A stretch of DNA of 27,305 nt from Scatosoma sp045533485 (GCA_045533485.1 JAZSHX010000036.1:1-27305); one strand, 5' to 3'. Shown: positions 7,533 to 16,285, counted from the stretch's first letter. Notes: generated by a model not told the origin, from the sequence alone. Numbers and translations: made by a program.

Positions 7533-8375
7533 TTAGAACACTACTTCGTAGCCGTCATAAGCGACAGCAATTCCCGTTCCTTGGAATATTTCCTCCACTT
7601 TCTCATGCGTTTCCGCGTGATTATGCGTTATATGTGTCACAATAAAACGCGTATTCTCATCTGCGATCCCGTGGGATAAGAGTTCTTCTTTTAACGTTTT
7701 ATTCTCTTGAAAACTCATATGGTAACGGTGCGTTTTCGGCAACGCACCCCCCATCGTTCCGTCCATAATAACACAATCAAAAACCCGATTTCGACTCTTC
7801 AAATAAGCAAACGTTTCTTCCGTTGGATAGCCGCTGTCAAGAAGGTAAAGAACCGATTTTTCATTTTCTTCAATAATATAATTCAAGCTTTCAAGATATG
7901 GAGCATGCATAGCTTTTATAGGCGTCACTTTATAATTGCCTACATTATACGTATTCTTCGCTTCCATGATAAAAAATTGCACGTTTTCCCTTCTTTGACT
8001 CTCCATGCCGTAAGGAGAAACAACCGCATCATATATATGCTCTAAATTAGCCGGACCGTAAAAACATATCTTTTCGTATTTAAGATTATGTGCGTAAGGA
8101 GCCCCTCTCATATTGACCGTGATAGGTACATAATGATCGTGATGTGCATGCGTAATTAAAATGTTTGGGATTTTCCCCAAATTCAAACCGTATTTAACGA
8201 TATGAGAATCCGTATCAAAGGGAAAATCTATCAATAAGTCGTCATTGATAAGCGTTTGCGAAAGAGATCGTAAGCTTTTCCCTTTTACTTTTCTCGCCAT
8301 TTCACAGTGTTCACAGCTGCAAAACGTTGCAGGAAATCCTTCTCCTCCGCCTGAACCTAAAATTTTTATTTTCAT
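7533..8375 (-). CDS. PhnP-like metallo-beta-lactamase-fold hydrolase
   Basis: A 280-residue MBL-fold protein. The metal motif is HAHHDH (H76, H78, D80, H81), with further ligands expected at MHAP, LDSGYP and the C-terminal THITHNH. The N-terminus has GGGEGFPATFCSCEHC, with Cys19, Cys21 and Cys24 spaced as in the structural zinc site of PhnP, the cyclic-phosphate phosphodiesterase of the phosphonate pathway. No other phosphonate gene is present, so the role here is probably hydrolysis of a different ester, lactone or cyclic phosphate. The start has AAAGGA upstream. It lies 5 bp after the stop of the GH78-like gene at 8381, implying translational coupling. It is cytosolic. Confidence 0.82.
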   Translation of the reverse strand: MKIKILGSGGGEGFPATFCSCEHCEMARKVKGKSLRSLSQTLINDDLLIDFPFDTDSHIVKYGLNLGKIPNILITHAHHDHYVPITVNMRGAPYAHNLKYEKICFYGPANLEHIYDAVVSPYGMESQRRENVQFFIMEAKNTYNVGNYKVTPIKAMHAPYLESLNYIIEENEKSVLYLLDSGYPTEETFAYLKSRNRVFDCVIMDGTMGGALPKTHRYHMSFQENKTLKEELLSHGIADENTRFIVTHITHNHAETHEKVEEIFQGTGIAVAYDGYEVVF

Positions 8376-8380
8376 AAAAT

Positions 8381-9910
8381 TTATCCTTTTGCAATGAAAT
8401 ATTTTCTAATGAAATATGACGGAGAACAACTCCAAGCATGACACCAAGAATTTAACAAGGGATCATTCATATGCGTAAGCATGGGTTTTCCGGGAACGTG
8501 CAGTTCCCAAAATGTATCTGCACCAAGTTCCACCATTTCCCCCCAATATGATTTCATGTATGACATCGCTTCATCTATCATGCCAAGCTTAATAAACGCT
8601 TCCATCACATAATGGTGCATATACGGCGTTCCGGGAATTACCGTTGCTTTTTCAAAGCTTTGTTTCAGGACGGACTTTGCCTCTTCGCCCACTACAACGC
8701 CGCCAAGAATCATCCAAACTTGCGCTTGGACGGAATATTGATTTTCATCGTATTCGTTGATAAATGCGTTCTTTTCTTTGCAGAAAAGCTTTTGATATGC
8801 ATTTTTACGTGTAATTGCAAGATGCTTACTGTATCTATCGGCATCATCTATTTTCCCTAAACTTCTCGCCAGCTTTTCCATTTTTTCAAGCGCGTAAAGA
8901 TATACCCCTTGAACCGAAGTTCTCTTTTTAAGGTCCTGCGCCCAGTCAATAAAGGCCACCCAACCGTCAAGAAACGTAATGATACCGTTTTCATCGTGGA
9001 TAGACATAGCAAGATCTATTTGTTTTGCGGCAATCGAATATAAATCTAACGCAGTTTCCTTATCCTCATAATTCTCATAATAATCGCAAAGCGTAACGGC
9101 ATAAAGAAACGCATAATCAGAGATCCCCATACCTTCATCATAGAAAAACTCTGGTTTATAATACAGGCAACCGGGCAAATACTGTCCGTCCTTTTGACAA
9201 GCGGCAAAAAGATACATACAGCGTTTTGCAAGTTCTTTATTCTTAAATAAAACCGAATCAGTTAATGCTTGTACCCTTAAATCACCTGACCAAAGCCGTC
9301 TATCGCGTTTAGGTCCGTCTTCGTACACTTCTTGCATACAATCCGCAAGTGTTCTTGCGGCAACCTTATCGATTTTCACAAGCAGCGGATCCGTTCCTTG
9401 CGGCAACGGTTGCATTTTCGTTTCATCCGCACAAGTGGTAATCGTTACCTTGAAATTAGAAAGTTTAATTTTTCTTGCTGTTGCCAAAACTTCCACTTCA
9501 ATAAAACGAAACGCATAACGTCTCGGCATTTCTACAAGACCTTCATAATCAATGTAAAGAATTTCTTCTTGTAGCCAACTGCCACAAAGACGACCATGGA
9601 ATGTGGAGAAATCTCTTGCTATTTCATACGGCACTTCTCCAAATTTCAATCGAAGTTTAACGGGGGCGTCCAAATATCTTTGTACTCTTTGCAAATTAAA
9701 TGAAAGCTTACCCACACAATGATCGCCAAAATCAAGAATAAATTTATCTCCTGTTTCCAACTCTTCCTTGATTTTTCCCACAGCACGGAAACCAATGCCC
9801 ATATGTTTCGTTTCATCATCATACATTTCGACAGTGTTGTCCGTGGCTTTTACCGTATTCATTTGAATCGGCAAATTTTCATCCGCTTTTTTTAAAAAAT
9901 ATTCTTTCAT
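8381..9910 (-). CDS. GH78-like protein, compact form
   Basis: A 509-residue relative of the other GH78-like protein, shorter because the N-terminal beta region is reduced to about 170 residues and the C-terminal beta-sandwich is missing. The hallmark is DGPKRDRRLWSGD (198-210), with the second acid in GADTFWELHVPG (Glu469) and CHAWSCSPSYF near the end. The alpha/alpha barrel is therefore complete. GH78 members are mostly alpha-L-rhamnosidases, but short variants like this are poorly characterised. AAGGAC lies 4 bp upstream of the ATG. There is no signal peptide. With the paralogue at 5536 it suggests two successive cuts or two linkages in the same substrate. Confidence 0.82.
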   Translation of the reverse strand: MKEYFLKKADENLPIQMNTVKATDNTVEMYDDETKHMGIGFRAVGKIKEELETGDKFILDFGDHCVGKLSFNLQRVQRYLDAPVKLRLKFGEVPYEIARDFSTFHGRLCGSWLQEEILYIDYEGLVEMPRRYAFRFIEVEVLATARKIKLSNFKVTITTCADETKMQPLPQGTDPLLVKIDKVAARTLADCMQEVYEDGPKRDRRLWSGDLRVQALTDSVLFKNKELAKRCMYLFAACQKDGQYLPGCLYYKPEFFYDEGMGISDYAFLYAVTLCDYYENYEDKETALDLYSIAAKQIDLAMSIHDENGIITFLDGWVAFIDWAQDLKKRTSVQGVYLYALEKMEKLARSLGKIDDADRYSKHLAITRKNAYQKLFCKEKNAFINEYDENQYSVQAQVWMILGGVVVGEEAKSVLKQSFEKATVIPGTPYMHHYVMEAFIKLGMIDEAMSYMKSYWGEMVELGADTFWELHVPGKPMLTHMNDPLLNSWCHAWSCSPSYFIRKYFIAKG

Positions 9911-9948
9911 GACAGTCCTTTTTAATTATTTCTAATAATTATTATTTC

Positions 9949-10743
9949 TCAAAGTCCTAACAATCTTTTCGCATTCTTTGCCAAAATCCATTCTCTTTCC
10001 TCGTCGGAAATCAACTCATCCAGCAATACGGCACCTATAAACACCGACGGATTACAGGTAGGAAAATCCGTGCCGTATAAAATTCTCTCCGCCCCCACCT
10101 CGTCCAACAAATACCGTAGCATGCCGTAACGGAAAACTCCCGTTCCCGAAATATCCAAATAATAGTTCTCGCTCCACCGCATTCGTTCGACATGGCGCAT
10201 AACGGAATCTCGCTCACCTGGGTGCGCCGCTACAATCGTGGCGTCAAGATTCGCTTTCACAAAAGCGTCCATAGTGTCGTTATTGCTCGTATGTATACTT
10301 ACAATCATGCCCTTTTGCGTTGCATGCTTGACAATCGTACGCATATTTTGCGATGTATAATCATACTCCCCACACATATACGGCACTAACTCACCCATCA
10401 ATTTCACGCCGGCAGCCGCCATTTTATCGATTTCCGCCAACGATTCGTCCACGTAATTGGGATGCACGTGAAAACCAGGCTCATAAAAATCGCCGTAGAT
10501 TGCTTTCAATTCCAAAGCCTGCGCATTCCAATCGCTTATTTTCTCCCACTCGTTGCGGTATGTGTTTTGGGGGATTTGCTTTCCAGCTATCACTGAGCCG
10601 CAAATTTTGGAAACCCCAAACTCGCGCATCATTTTAACTGTGTTTTCAAAAGACATATTACAATGCGGGATATGCTGACAAATATTATATCCGTCATTTA
10701 TAAAAGGATGTGTATGAAAATCGATGATCTCAAATTTTTTCAT
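9949..10743 (-). CDS. Amidohydrolase_2 family metal-dependent hydrolase
   Basis: A 264-residue TIM-barrel protein of the amidohydrolase_2 (COG2159-like) group. The start was taken at ATG 10743 because AGGAG lies 7 bp upstream; the GTG at 10749 would sit on top of the RBS. Motifs in order: DFHTH (H10, H12) after strand 1, Lys114 in GVKLMGE, His151, His174 in AAHPGE, and the catalytic aspartate in YGTDFP (D226). Members hydrolyse lactones, decarboxylate acids or hydrate double bonds, so the reaction is open. In this locus a lactone or a keto/unsaturated sugar acid is a reasonable guess. It shares fold but little sequence with the second amidohydrolase at 17588. Confidence 0.82.
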   Translation of the reverse strand: MKKFEIIDFHTHPFINDGYNICQHIPHCNMSFENTVKMMREFGVSKICGSVIAGKQIPQNTYRNEWEKISDWNAQALELKAIYGDFYEPGFHVHPNYVDESLAEIDKMAAAGVKLMGELVPYMCGEYDYTSQNMRTIVKHATQKGMIVSIHTSNNDTMDAFVKANLDATIVAAHPGERDSVMRHVERMRWSENYYLDISGTGVFRYGMLRYLLDEVGAERILYGTDFPTCNPSVFIGAVLLDELISDEEREWILAKNAKRLLGL

Positions 10744-10845
10744 TTCCACTCTCCTCTCTCGTTGTTGCTTTTATTGTAACAAGAATTCGACATTCTCTAC
10801 TATAATTAACCCAAGCAATAGAAACCTATAACAGTATCCTTGCTA
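10744..10845 (-). other. Longest gap inside the array, no clear signal
   Basis: This is a 102-bp spacer between the deacetylase and amidohydrolase genes. I see only the Shine-Dalgarno of the next gene, a TATAGT that lacks a credible -35, and a weak AGCAA/TTGCT pairing. No terminator is present. Confidence 0.5.
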
Positions 10846-11697
10846 TTATCCCATAGTAATATCCACCGTTTTCCCGGCAGGAATAACATACTTTCTATCT
10901 CTACAATCTATAAAAACATCCAACGCGCTTGGATTATAGACTTTCGATCCATCAACAGCAAATTCTAACCTGTCATACGCTTGCACGTATTGATAAATCT
11001 CTCCGTTTGTTGCATACCAAACGTTTTCTCTGTTGCCGATATATGCAGCAAACTCTTCAATAACGGGCCAGTTATCGTTATTGTCAAACTCATAACTGTG
11101 TCCCCAAAGATAGAACAATCTTGCGCCGTTAAACCAAAAATGGCGACTCTTTTCCCCTTCCAAAAATTGTTTGGCTATTTCCATAAGATGGGGATTGTTA
11201 TGATGGCACGTAGCGTCCCATTGCAACCAGTCGGTTGGAAGATCGAATTTTTCCGTAGACGTCACCGTACGCGCATAAGAAATACCGCATTTTTTCAATA
11301 CTTCCACAACCTTATCGTTGCAGCTACCGTTTGCATATGCCATGCCTTTTACGACTTTTCCAAACAGTTGTTCCAATTCCTTGCGGTCCACGATAACGTC
11401 GTAAGCCGCCATCGCTTCGTCTATTTTCGCAAGCGACCAATGCTTGTGACCGTGCACAGCAACTTCTTGATTGGTAGACGTATATAATTGCAACGCCTCC
11501 TCCTTTGTCATGCGCCCCTTGGTTTCATGGTCAAGATTTGCATTGAAAAGTCCGCTGTTGATATTAAACGTGCCTCTTAAACCGTTTTTTTGCATAACCG
11601 CAATTAAACGTTTATCCTGCCTTACGCCGTCATCATAACTAAGCGTAACCGCCTTATCCTTAAAATCAGGAAATAATAAAAACTGTCTATTCATCAT
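10846..11697 (-). CDS. Polysaccharide deacetylase (NodB-type) family protein
   Basis: A 283-residue protein if started at the ATG at 11697 (MMNRQFLLFPDF), which has a GGTGAT site upstream; an in-frame ATG at 11721 lies before it and is less likely. NodB motifs: TLSYDDG (D22, D23), VHGHKHWSL (metal His82 and His86) and MAYANGSC. LWGHSYEFD occurs near the end of the catalytic part. CE4 enzymes use a metal to remove N- or O-acetyl groups from sugars. The tail from about 245 looks like a small beta domain. No signal peptide is visible, so it would act on imported, acetylated fragments. It is the first gene after a consensus internal promoter (11733-11761), so it may head a separately controlled sub-operon. 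Confidence 0.82.
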   Translation of the reverse strand: MMNRQFLLFPDFKDKAVTLSYDDGVRQDKRLIAVMQKNGLRGTFNINSGLFNANLDHETKGRMTKEEALQLYTSTNQEVAVHGHKHWSLAKIDEAMAAYDVIVDRKELEQLFGKVVKGMAYANGSCNDKVVEVLKKCGISYARTVTSTEKFDLPTDWLQWDATCHHNNPHLMEIAKQFLEGEKSRHFWFNGARLFYLWGHSYEFDNNDNWPVIEEFAAYIGNRENVWYATNGEIYQYVQAYDRLEFAVDGSKVYNPSALDVFIDCRDRKYVIPAGKTVDITMG

Positions 11698-11704
11698 AAT
11701 TATC

Positions 11705-11771
11705 ACCAACCATTTTACCAAATTTTTACAATATTATAACCGTTATGCCAAGCATTGTCAAACCAACCATT
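11705..11771. repeat. Direct repeat pair flanking an internal promoter
   Basis: The decamer ACCAACCATT occurs at 11705-11714 and again at 11762-11771. On the minus strand the second copy abuts the -35 box of the promoter at 11733-11761, and the first lies past the start site. This spacing could be a regulator-binding arrangement; the proximal copy also covers the end of the upstream gene. Confidence 0.45.
11733..11761 (-). promoter_or_regulatory. Consensus sigma-A promoter inside the array
   Basis: On the minus strand, TTGACA (11756-11761) and TATAAT (11733-11738) are exactly 17 bp apart, a perfect match to consensus. Transcription would start near 11727, about 30 nt before the deacetylase gene. 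It would drive the last six genes independently of the leader-controlled promoter. Confidence 0.75.
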
Positions 11772-12687
11772 ACAAGCGCTCAGCTTTCTTTCGCTTGAAA
11801 ATAGGCTCATCTTTTGAACATAACCACGCGCCAACAGCCATTAAGCCGAGAGATATAAAGTAGGTATAATGCGGCAATTCTCGAAAGATTGCAAGTGATA
11901 AAAGCGTACCGATGAACGGCGCAATCGCATAGTAAGCACTTGTTCTTGCCGCACCGAGTAATCTTTGTGCATATACGTAGAAAAAGATGCTTAATCCATA
12001 CGCAATAAAACCTACTCCAAGAACCGCAAATACACTCCAAAGAACAGTGATTCGTTCTCCGATACACAAACCGATTACGACAGAACCAATACCTGAAAAA
12101 AAGCCTTTTAATAAAACAATTTGCAGTGGATCTTTTGACGATATTTTTTTCGTACAGTTATTCTCAAATCCCCAACAAATACAAGCAAGAAGAACGAATA
12201 GCGAACCGTATGAAAATTGCAAGCTTGAAATATCTTCAAAAGACAACAACGCGCAAGATAATATAACAAATACTATCCCCATCCAAAGACGCGCACTAAT
12301 CTTTTCTTTAAATACGATAAGGGCGATAATTGCCGTTGCCACAATTTCAAAATTATTTAACAACGAAGCGTTTGCCGCCGTGGTAGATTTTAACCCGAGT
12401 AAAAGAAAAATCGGTGCGGCAATATCAAGCAATATCATCGCGATCACAAACGGTAATTCTGCTTTTGTCAATCTAACTTCTTTTTTGTCTGTTTTCTTTG
12501 TTCTACGAAGAAGTGCGATTAATCCCATACCAAGTCCAGCGCCTATATAAAGAAACCCTGCCATAAGTGTTGCTGGCATATAATCAAGCAAGACTTTTGA
12601 AAAAGGCGAATTTACCGAATATAAAGCAGCCGCCAATATTGCAAGCAAAATTCCTATCGACGTTTTCTTAGAAGAATTTTCGAACAT
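11770..12687 (-). CDS. EamA/DMT-superfamily transporter
   Basis: A 305-residue integral membrane protein with about ten hydrophobic helices in two repeats, the standard layout of two EamA domains. The first half has LAAALYSVNSPFSKVLL and the second CICWGFENNCTKK, the two related repeat starts. The family includes exporters of amino acids and metabolites, nucleotide-sugar carriers and the rhamnose permease RhaT superfamily, so sugar uptake is possible but not shown. It lies 8 bp after the second DMT gene. Adjacent DMT genes may form a heteromer or carry two related substrates. No ABC or PTS system is present, so these two genes are the only transport candidates in the locus. Confidence 0.82.
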   Translation of the reverse strand: MFENSSKKTSIGILLAILAAALYSVNSPFSKVLLDYMPATLMAGFLYIGAGLGMGLIALLRRTKKTDKKEVRLTKAELPFVIAMILLDIAAPIFLLLGLKSTTAANASLLNNFEIVATAIIALIVFKEKISARLWMGIVFVILSCALLSFEDISSLQFSYGSLFVLLACICWGFENNCTKKISSKDPLQIVLLKGFFSGIGSVVIGLCIGERITVLWSVFAVLGVGFIAYGLSIFFYVYAQRLLGAARTSAYYAIAPFIGTLLSLAIFRELPHYTYFISLGLMAVGAWLCSKDEPIFKRKKAERL

Positions 12688-12695
12688 ATATTAAC

Positions 12696-13577
12696 TTACA
12701 GCACCATAACGATCGTTCCCAGCATTGCCAAGCCAACCGCTATCCAAGCGCGTTTTGACAGCTTTTCCTTGAAAAACAATCCGATGATAGCCGACAAGAA
12801 AATACACCCACCCGTCACCATAGGATATTGCAAGGACGGTTCTATCGTCAATAACGCAAACAGCAACAGCAAGTTGGCAACACCGTTGCACACACCTTGT
12901 ATTGCTGCCCAAGGCGTTGCTTTTACATAGTCTTGTAAAGTTTTTCCTTCTTTGTCCTCTTTATTTTTTATTGTCAAAAAGGCAAATACAACACCGCCTA
13001 CGGCAATTCGCATCAATCCCGAAAGGATAGAAAACTGCGTAGAAGATACTTTTTCAAAGGTGATTTGTTGGCTTTGATAGATAGACGAAATCACGCCGAC
13101 CAAACCGTTCAAAATGAACAAGGCAATAAAACAAAGCCACGTTTTCCAGTCGGTTTTTTCTTTGAAGTCCATTTTCACGATTACTGCCGCGCAAACCATC
13201 AATATACCGATAATTTTTGCAATACCAAACGCGTCGTTTTCAAATATTCCGCCATAAAGCACAGGCAAAAGCATACCGCCGCTCATCAGCCAAAGCGAAT
13301 AATTTGTCAAACTGCCCAGCGCTAACGCTTTAATCGAATAATAGGTGCAAAAATTACAAACCAAGGCACTGATAAACGCTAAAATAAGCGCAAACGGCGT
13401 TGCTTCTATTTTCATCCCATCTAAGAAGAAAAAGATAATGACAAAGCCGACAGGCGCTACGGCGTTGGATAAAAACGCCGATTTTACGCTGTCGCCTGCC
13501 GCTTGTTGGTATTTTTTCGTGAACAAAAACTGTATGCTAAACAGCACTACCGCTATCGTTATGTATAAATATCCCAT
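12696..13577 (-). CDS. EamA/DMT-superfamily transporter, second copy
   Basis: A 293-residue membrane protein with about ten predicted helices, beginning MGYLYITIAVVLFSIQFLF. Two EamA-like halves are visible; the second includes IQGVCNGVANLLLLFALL and ends in SKRAWIAVGLAMLG. Its sequence is clearly different from the neighbouring transporter, so this is not a recent duplicate. Its ATG overlaps the stop codon of the upstream GH109-like gene by one base (TAATG), which implies coupled translation and a shared task with that enzyme. The substrate is unknown. Confidence 0.82.
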   Translation of the reverse strand: MGYLYITIAVVLFSIQFLFTKKYQQAAGDSVKSAFLSNAVAPVGFVIIFFFLDGMKIEATPFALILAFISALVCNFCTYYSIKALALGSLTNYSLWLMSGGMLLPVLYGGIFENDAFGIAKIIGILMVCAAVIVKMDFKEKTDWKTWLCFIALFILNGLVGVISSIYQSQQITFEKVSSTQFSILSGLMRIAVGGVVFAFLTIKNKEDKEGKTLQDYVKATPWAAIQGVCNGVANLLLLFALLTIEPSLQYPMVTGGCIFLSAIIGLFFKEKLSKRAWIAVGLAMLGTIVMVL

Positions 13578-14887
13578 TAGATTAATTTACCCGTTGATTT
13601 TTTGCTGCTTTGTGTGAACGCCCTGCTGCTATAACCGTCTTCCTTATTTTCGATATCGTCTCTCCAAAGCTTATACATACGCTCGTACACTTCATCCGGA
13701 ATATTGGGAGTCCCACGTGAAAATACGGGCAAAAGCTGATCCCCTGCCAATTTAGCGTCCGTGCAAGCCGTATCGTTTCTCCATTTTTCTCTTTCCGCTT
13801 TGTCGCGAAGATTAGGAATTTGCATCGGCACGTTTCCGTTCAAAATAGAACGATAGGCAAACATACCGGGCAAGAACATATCCAACGCCTCGTATACGTC
13901 GATCGTATCCGCATCCTGATAGCCTTGAATTTTTCTAATGAAATTGTACATCGACCAAAAATCAGAGCCGCCGTGACCAAAACCGGCACTGTTTTCGTCT
14001 TTATTTTCAGGAATATACGTTTCTATCTTATATCCGCCGTATTCGCCCGAATATTTATCGGCATTGATATAAATTCTGCCGTGACCTCCGTTTTCCGCGT
14101 CTTCTCTGGCACTCTCCATCCTGCCCTTATCGCCATACACCGAATACCAAACGGAGTTCTTATAAAGGTCGCCGTGAATGCTCTTGATGATACCGCCGTT
14201 TTCAAGCGTGATCATTTCAATGCCGAATTGTCCCGACTTGTGGCCTACACGCAAACTGCGTTCGTTTTTGGTCCCTTCAAACCCAACCACGGAAACAGGA
14301 CGAAGCCCCGTAATATGGATAATGGGACCGATGGAGTGTGTGCAATAGAACGTAGCATACATATTGTTGCGCCAATGGTCTCTTTCCCCGTACGTAATAC
14401 TCGGCCAAATAGGTTCACAGTTGTGAACATACTCGCATTCCCCATATTCAAATTCACCGATTTTACCTTCCTTATACAAACGGCGCATTTCGTACGGCGC
14501 TTTCATGTAGCAATAATTTTCACCATATGCATACACCAAACCTGACTTTTCTACTGCTTCAATCAGCTCTACCGCTTCTTTCATCGTTTGACAGGGCAAC
14601 ACTTCCGAAAAGACGTGTTTGCCTGCTTTCATCGCACGAATAGCAAAAGGCGCGTGTTCGTTCGCGTAATTTGCAAGCACCACCGCGTCCATATCATGCT
14701 TAATAAAATCTTCAAAATTATCGTAATAAGTAATATCAAGCCCTTTCAGGTTCTCTTTTTGTATATCTAATACTTCTTGGCTCTTATCGCAAATGGCAAC
14801 CACTTCTGCATTCGAAGCGATTTTACAATAATTGATCATGCCTGTTCCGCGATAACCGCCCAATACGCCTACTTTAATTTTTTTCAT
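13577..14887 (-). CDS. GH109-like Gfo/Idh/MocA protein, copy 1
   Basis: A 436-residue NAD(P)-dependent oxidoreductase-fold protein. The N-terminal Rossmann motif is VGVLGGYRGTG. The usual EKP motif is replaced by SEVLP (E95-P98), and GENYCYM (122-128) follows. The C-terminal part has HWRNNMYATFYCTHSIGPI, with Tyr181 and His184 spaced like the Y-x-T-H-G-L-G-P of GH109. GH109 enzymes hydrolyse hexosaminides through transient oxidation by tightly bound NAD. A glycosidase of that type is therefore more likely than a plain sugar dehydrogenase, but substrate preference is unknown. It is a close paralogue of the gene at 14902, with an identical C-terminal tail (SSKKSTGKLI), and overlaps the next gene by one base. 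Confidence 0.8.
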   Translation of the reverse strand: MKKIKVGVLGGYRGTGMINYCKIASNAEVVAICDKSQEVLDIQKENLKGLDITYYDNFEDFIKHDMDAVVLANYANEHAPFAIRAMKAGKHVFSEVLPCQTMKEAVELIEAVEKSGLVYAYGENYCYMKAPYEMRRLYKEGKIGEFEYGECEYVHNCEPIWPSITYGERDHWRNNMYATFYCTHSIGPIIHITGLRPVSVVGFEGTKNERSLRVGHKSGQFGIEMITLENGGIIKSIHGDLYKNSVWYSVYGDKGRMESAREDAENGGHGRIYINADKYSGEYGGYKIETYIPENKDENSAGFGHGGSDFWSMYNFIRKIQGYQDADTIDVYEALDMFLPGMFAYRSILNGNVPMQIPNLRDKAEREKWRNDTACTDAKLAGDQLLPVFSRGTPNIPDEVYERMYKLWRDDIENKEDGYSSRAFTQSSKKSTGKLI

Positions 14888-14901
14888 AATCTATACCTGC
14901 C

Positions 14902-16218
14902 TTAGATTAATTTACCCGTTGATTTTTTACTGCTTTGTGTGAATGCTCTGCTCGTATAACCCGAATCCGATTTGAAGTCTTCCAGCCATTTTTCTCTCAT
15001 TTCTTCGTACAATTCATCGGGAATGTCGGGATTGCCTTTCGAAAAATACGGAATCAATTGATCGCCTGCAACTTCAGGGTCCGTACACGCTACGTCGTTT
15101 CTGTATTTTTCACGCACGGCTTTATCACGCATGTTGGGAACTTCCATAGGAATATTGCCGTTCAAAATCGAACGATATGCCATCATACCGCAAAGCCCCA
15201 TATCCAAAGCTTCGTATACGTCAATGATATCCGCTTCTTCGTTGCCAAGTATTTTTTCAACAAAATGATACATCGACCAATAATCGGAGCCGCCGTGACC
15301 AAAATAAGACACTCTCTTAATTTCTTCGTCTCTATCTTGCGGCATATACGTTTCTATCGGTCTACCTGCATATTCGCCGGAATATTCGTCCGCGTTGACA
15401 TAAATACGGGAAAATGAGCCTTGTGCTGCATCTTGTCTTGCCGTTTCCATGCGCCCATGGGTACCATTTATGGAATACCAATAGGAGTTTTTATACAAAG
15501 AGCCGTGTAAGCTTTTTACAACGCCGCCGTTTTCCAGCGTCACCATCTCAACGCCCCAGCAACCACCGCCTCTGCCTACGCGCAAGCCTCTTTCATTGTT
15601 CGCCGATTCAAAACCGATTACAGACACTGGACGTAAACCCGTTATGTGGATAATGGGACCCAACGAATGGGTGCAATAAAACGTTGCGTACATTTTGTTG
15701 CGCCAATGGTTTTTATCCCCATACGTAATGCTAGGCCAAATTTTTTCCGTGTTGTGCGCATATTCGGCGTCTGCGTACTCCAATTCCCCGATTTTCCCTT
15801 CTTTGTATAAGCGTCTCATTTCATAAGGGCCTTGCATATAGCAATAATTTTCACCGTACGCATAGATTTTCCCCGTTGCTTCCACCGCTTCTACAAGCTC
15901 TACCGCTTCCTTCAAGGTTTGTACTGGCAATACTTCCGAAAATACGTGCTTGCCTTCTTTCATTGCGCGAATAGCAAAAGGGGCGTGTTGATGTGCATAG
16001 TTTGCAAGTACCACTGCGTCCATATCGTGCTTGATGAAATCGTCAAAATTATCGTAATAGGTAATATCCAAGCCAACGTTTTGTTCTTTTTGCTTTTCTA
16101 AGCCTTCTTTCCATTTATCGCAGATGGCAACTACTTCCGCATTACCTGCTTCCTTGCAATAATTGATCATACCCGTTCCGCGATATGCGCCTAATACACC
16201 AACTCTAATTTTTTTCAT
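14902..16218 (-). CDS. GH109-like Gfo/Idh/MocA protein, copy 2
   Basis: A 438-residue paralogue of the preceding protein, with most residues identical across the whole length. The start at 16218 (MKKIRVGVLG) is chosen because AAAAGGAG lies 9 bp before it; the longer frame to 16239 would begin inside this RBS. It shares the Rossmann motif, SEVLP, GENYCYM and the Tyr181/His184 pair, so both copies should be catalytically similar. Differences cluster in the middle, for example VGRGGGCWGVEMV against VGHKSGQFGIEMI, near where the substrate should sit. A candidate promoter at 16257-16285 could give this pair its own transcript. It is cytosolic and the gap to copy 1 is 14 bp. Confidence 0.8.
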   Translation of the reverse strand: MKKIRVGVLGAYRGTGMINYCKEAGNAEVVAICDKWKEGLEKQKEQNVGLDITYYDNFDDFIKHDMDAVVLANYAHQHAPFAIRAMKEGKHVFSEVLPVQTLKEAVELVEAVEATGKIYAYGENYCYMQGPYEMRRLYKEGKIGELEYADAEYAHNTEKIWPSITYGDKNHWRNKMYATFYCTHSLGPIIHITGLRPVSVIGFESANNERGLRVGRGGGCWGVEMVTLENGGVVKSLHGSLYKNSYWYSINGTHGRMETARQDAAQGSFSRIYVNADEYSGEYAGRPIETYMPQDRDEEIKRVSYFGHGGSDYWSMYHFVEKILGNEEADIIDVYEALDMGLCGMMAYRSILNGNIPMEVPNMRDKAVREKYRNDVACTDPEVAGDQLIPYFSKGNPDIPDELYEEMREKWLEDFKSDSGYTSRAFTQSSKKSTGKLI

Positions 16219-16256
16219 GGATTTTTTCTCCTTTTCCATCTATATTTCAAACTATT

Positions 16257-16285
16257 CTTATAGTATAATTCAATCACTATATCAA
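16257..16285 (-). promoter_or_regulatory. Candidate internal promoter before the GH109-like pair
   Basis: On the minus strand, TTGATA (16280-16285) and TATAAG (16257-16262) are 17 bp apart, with one mismatch in each box. The -35 overlaps the stop codon of the DUF4832-type gene. The region is AT-rich, so this is suggestive only. Confidence 0.35.
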
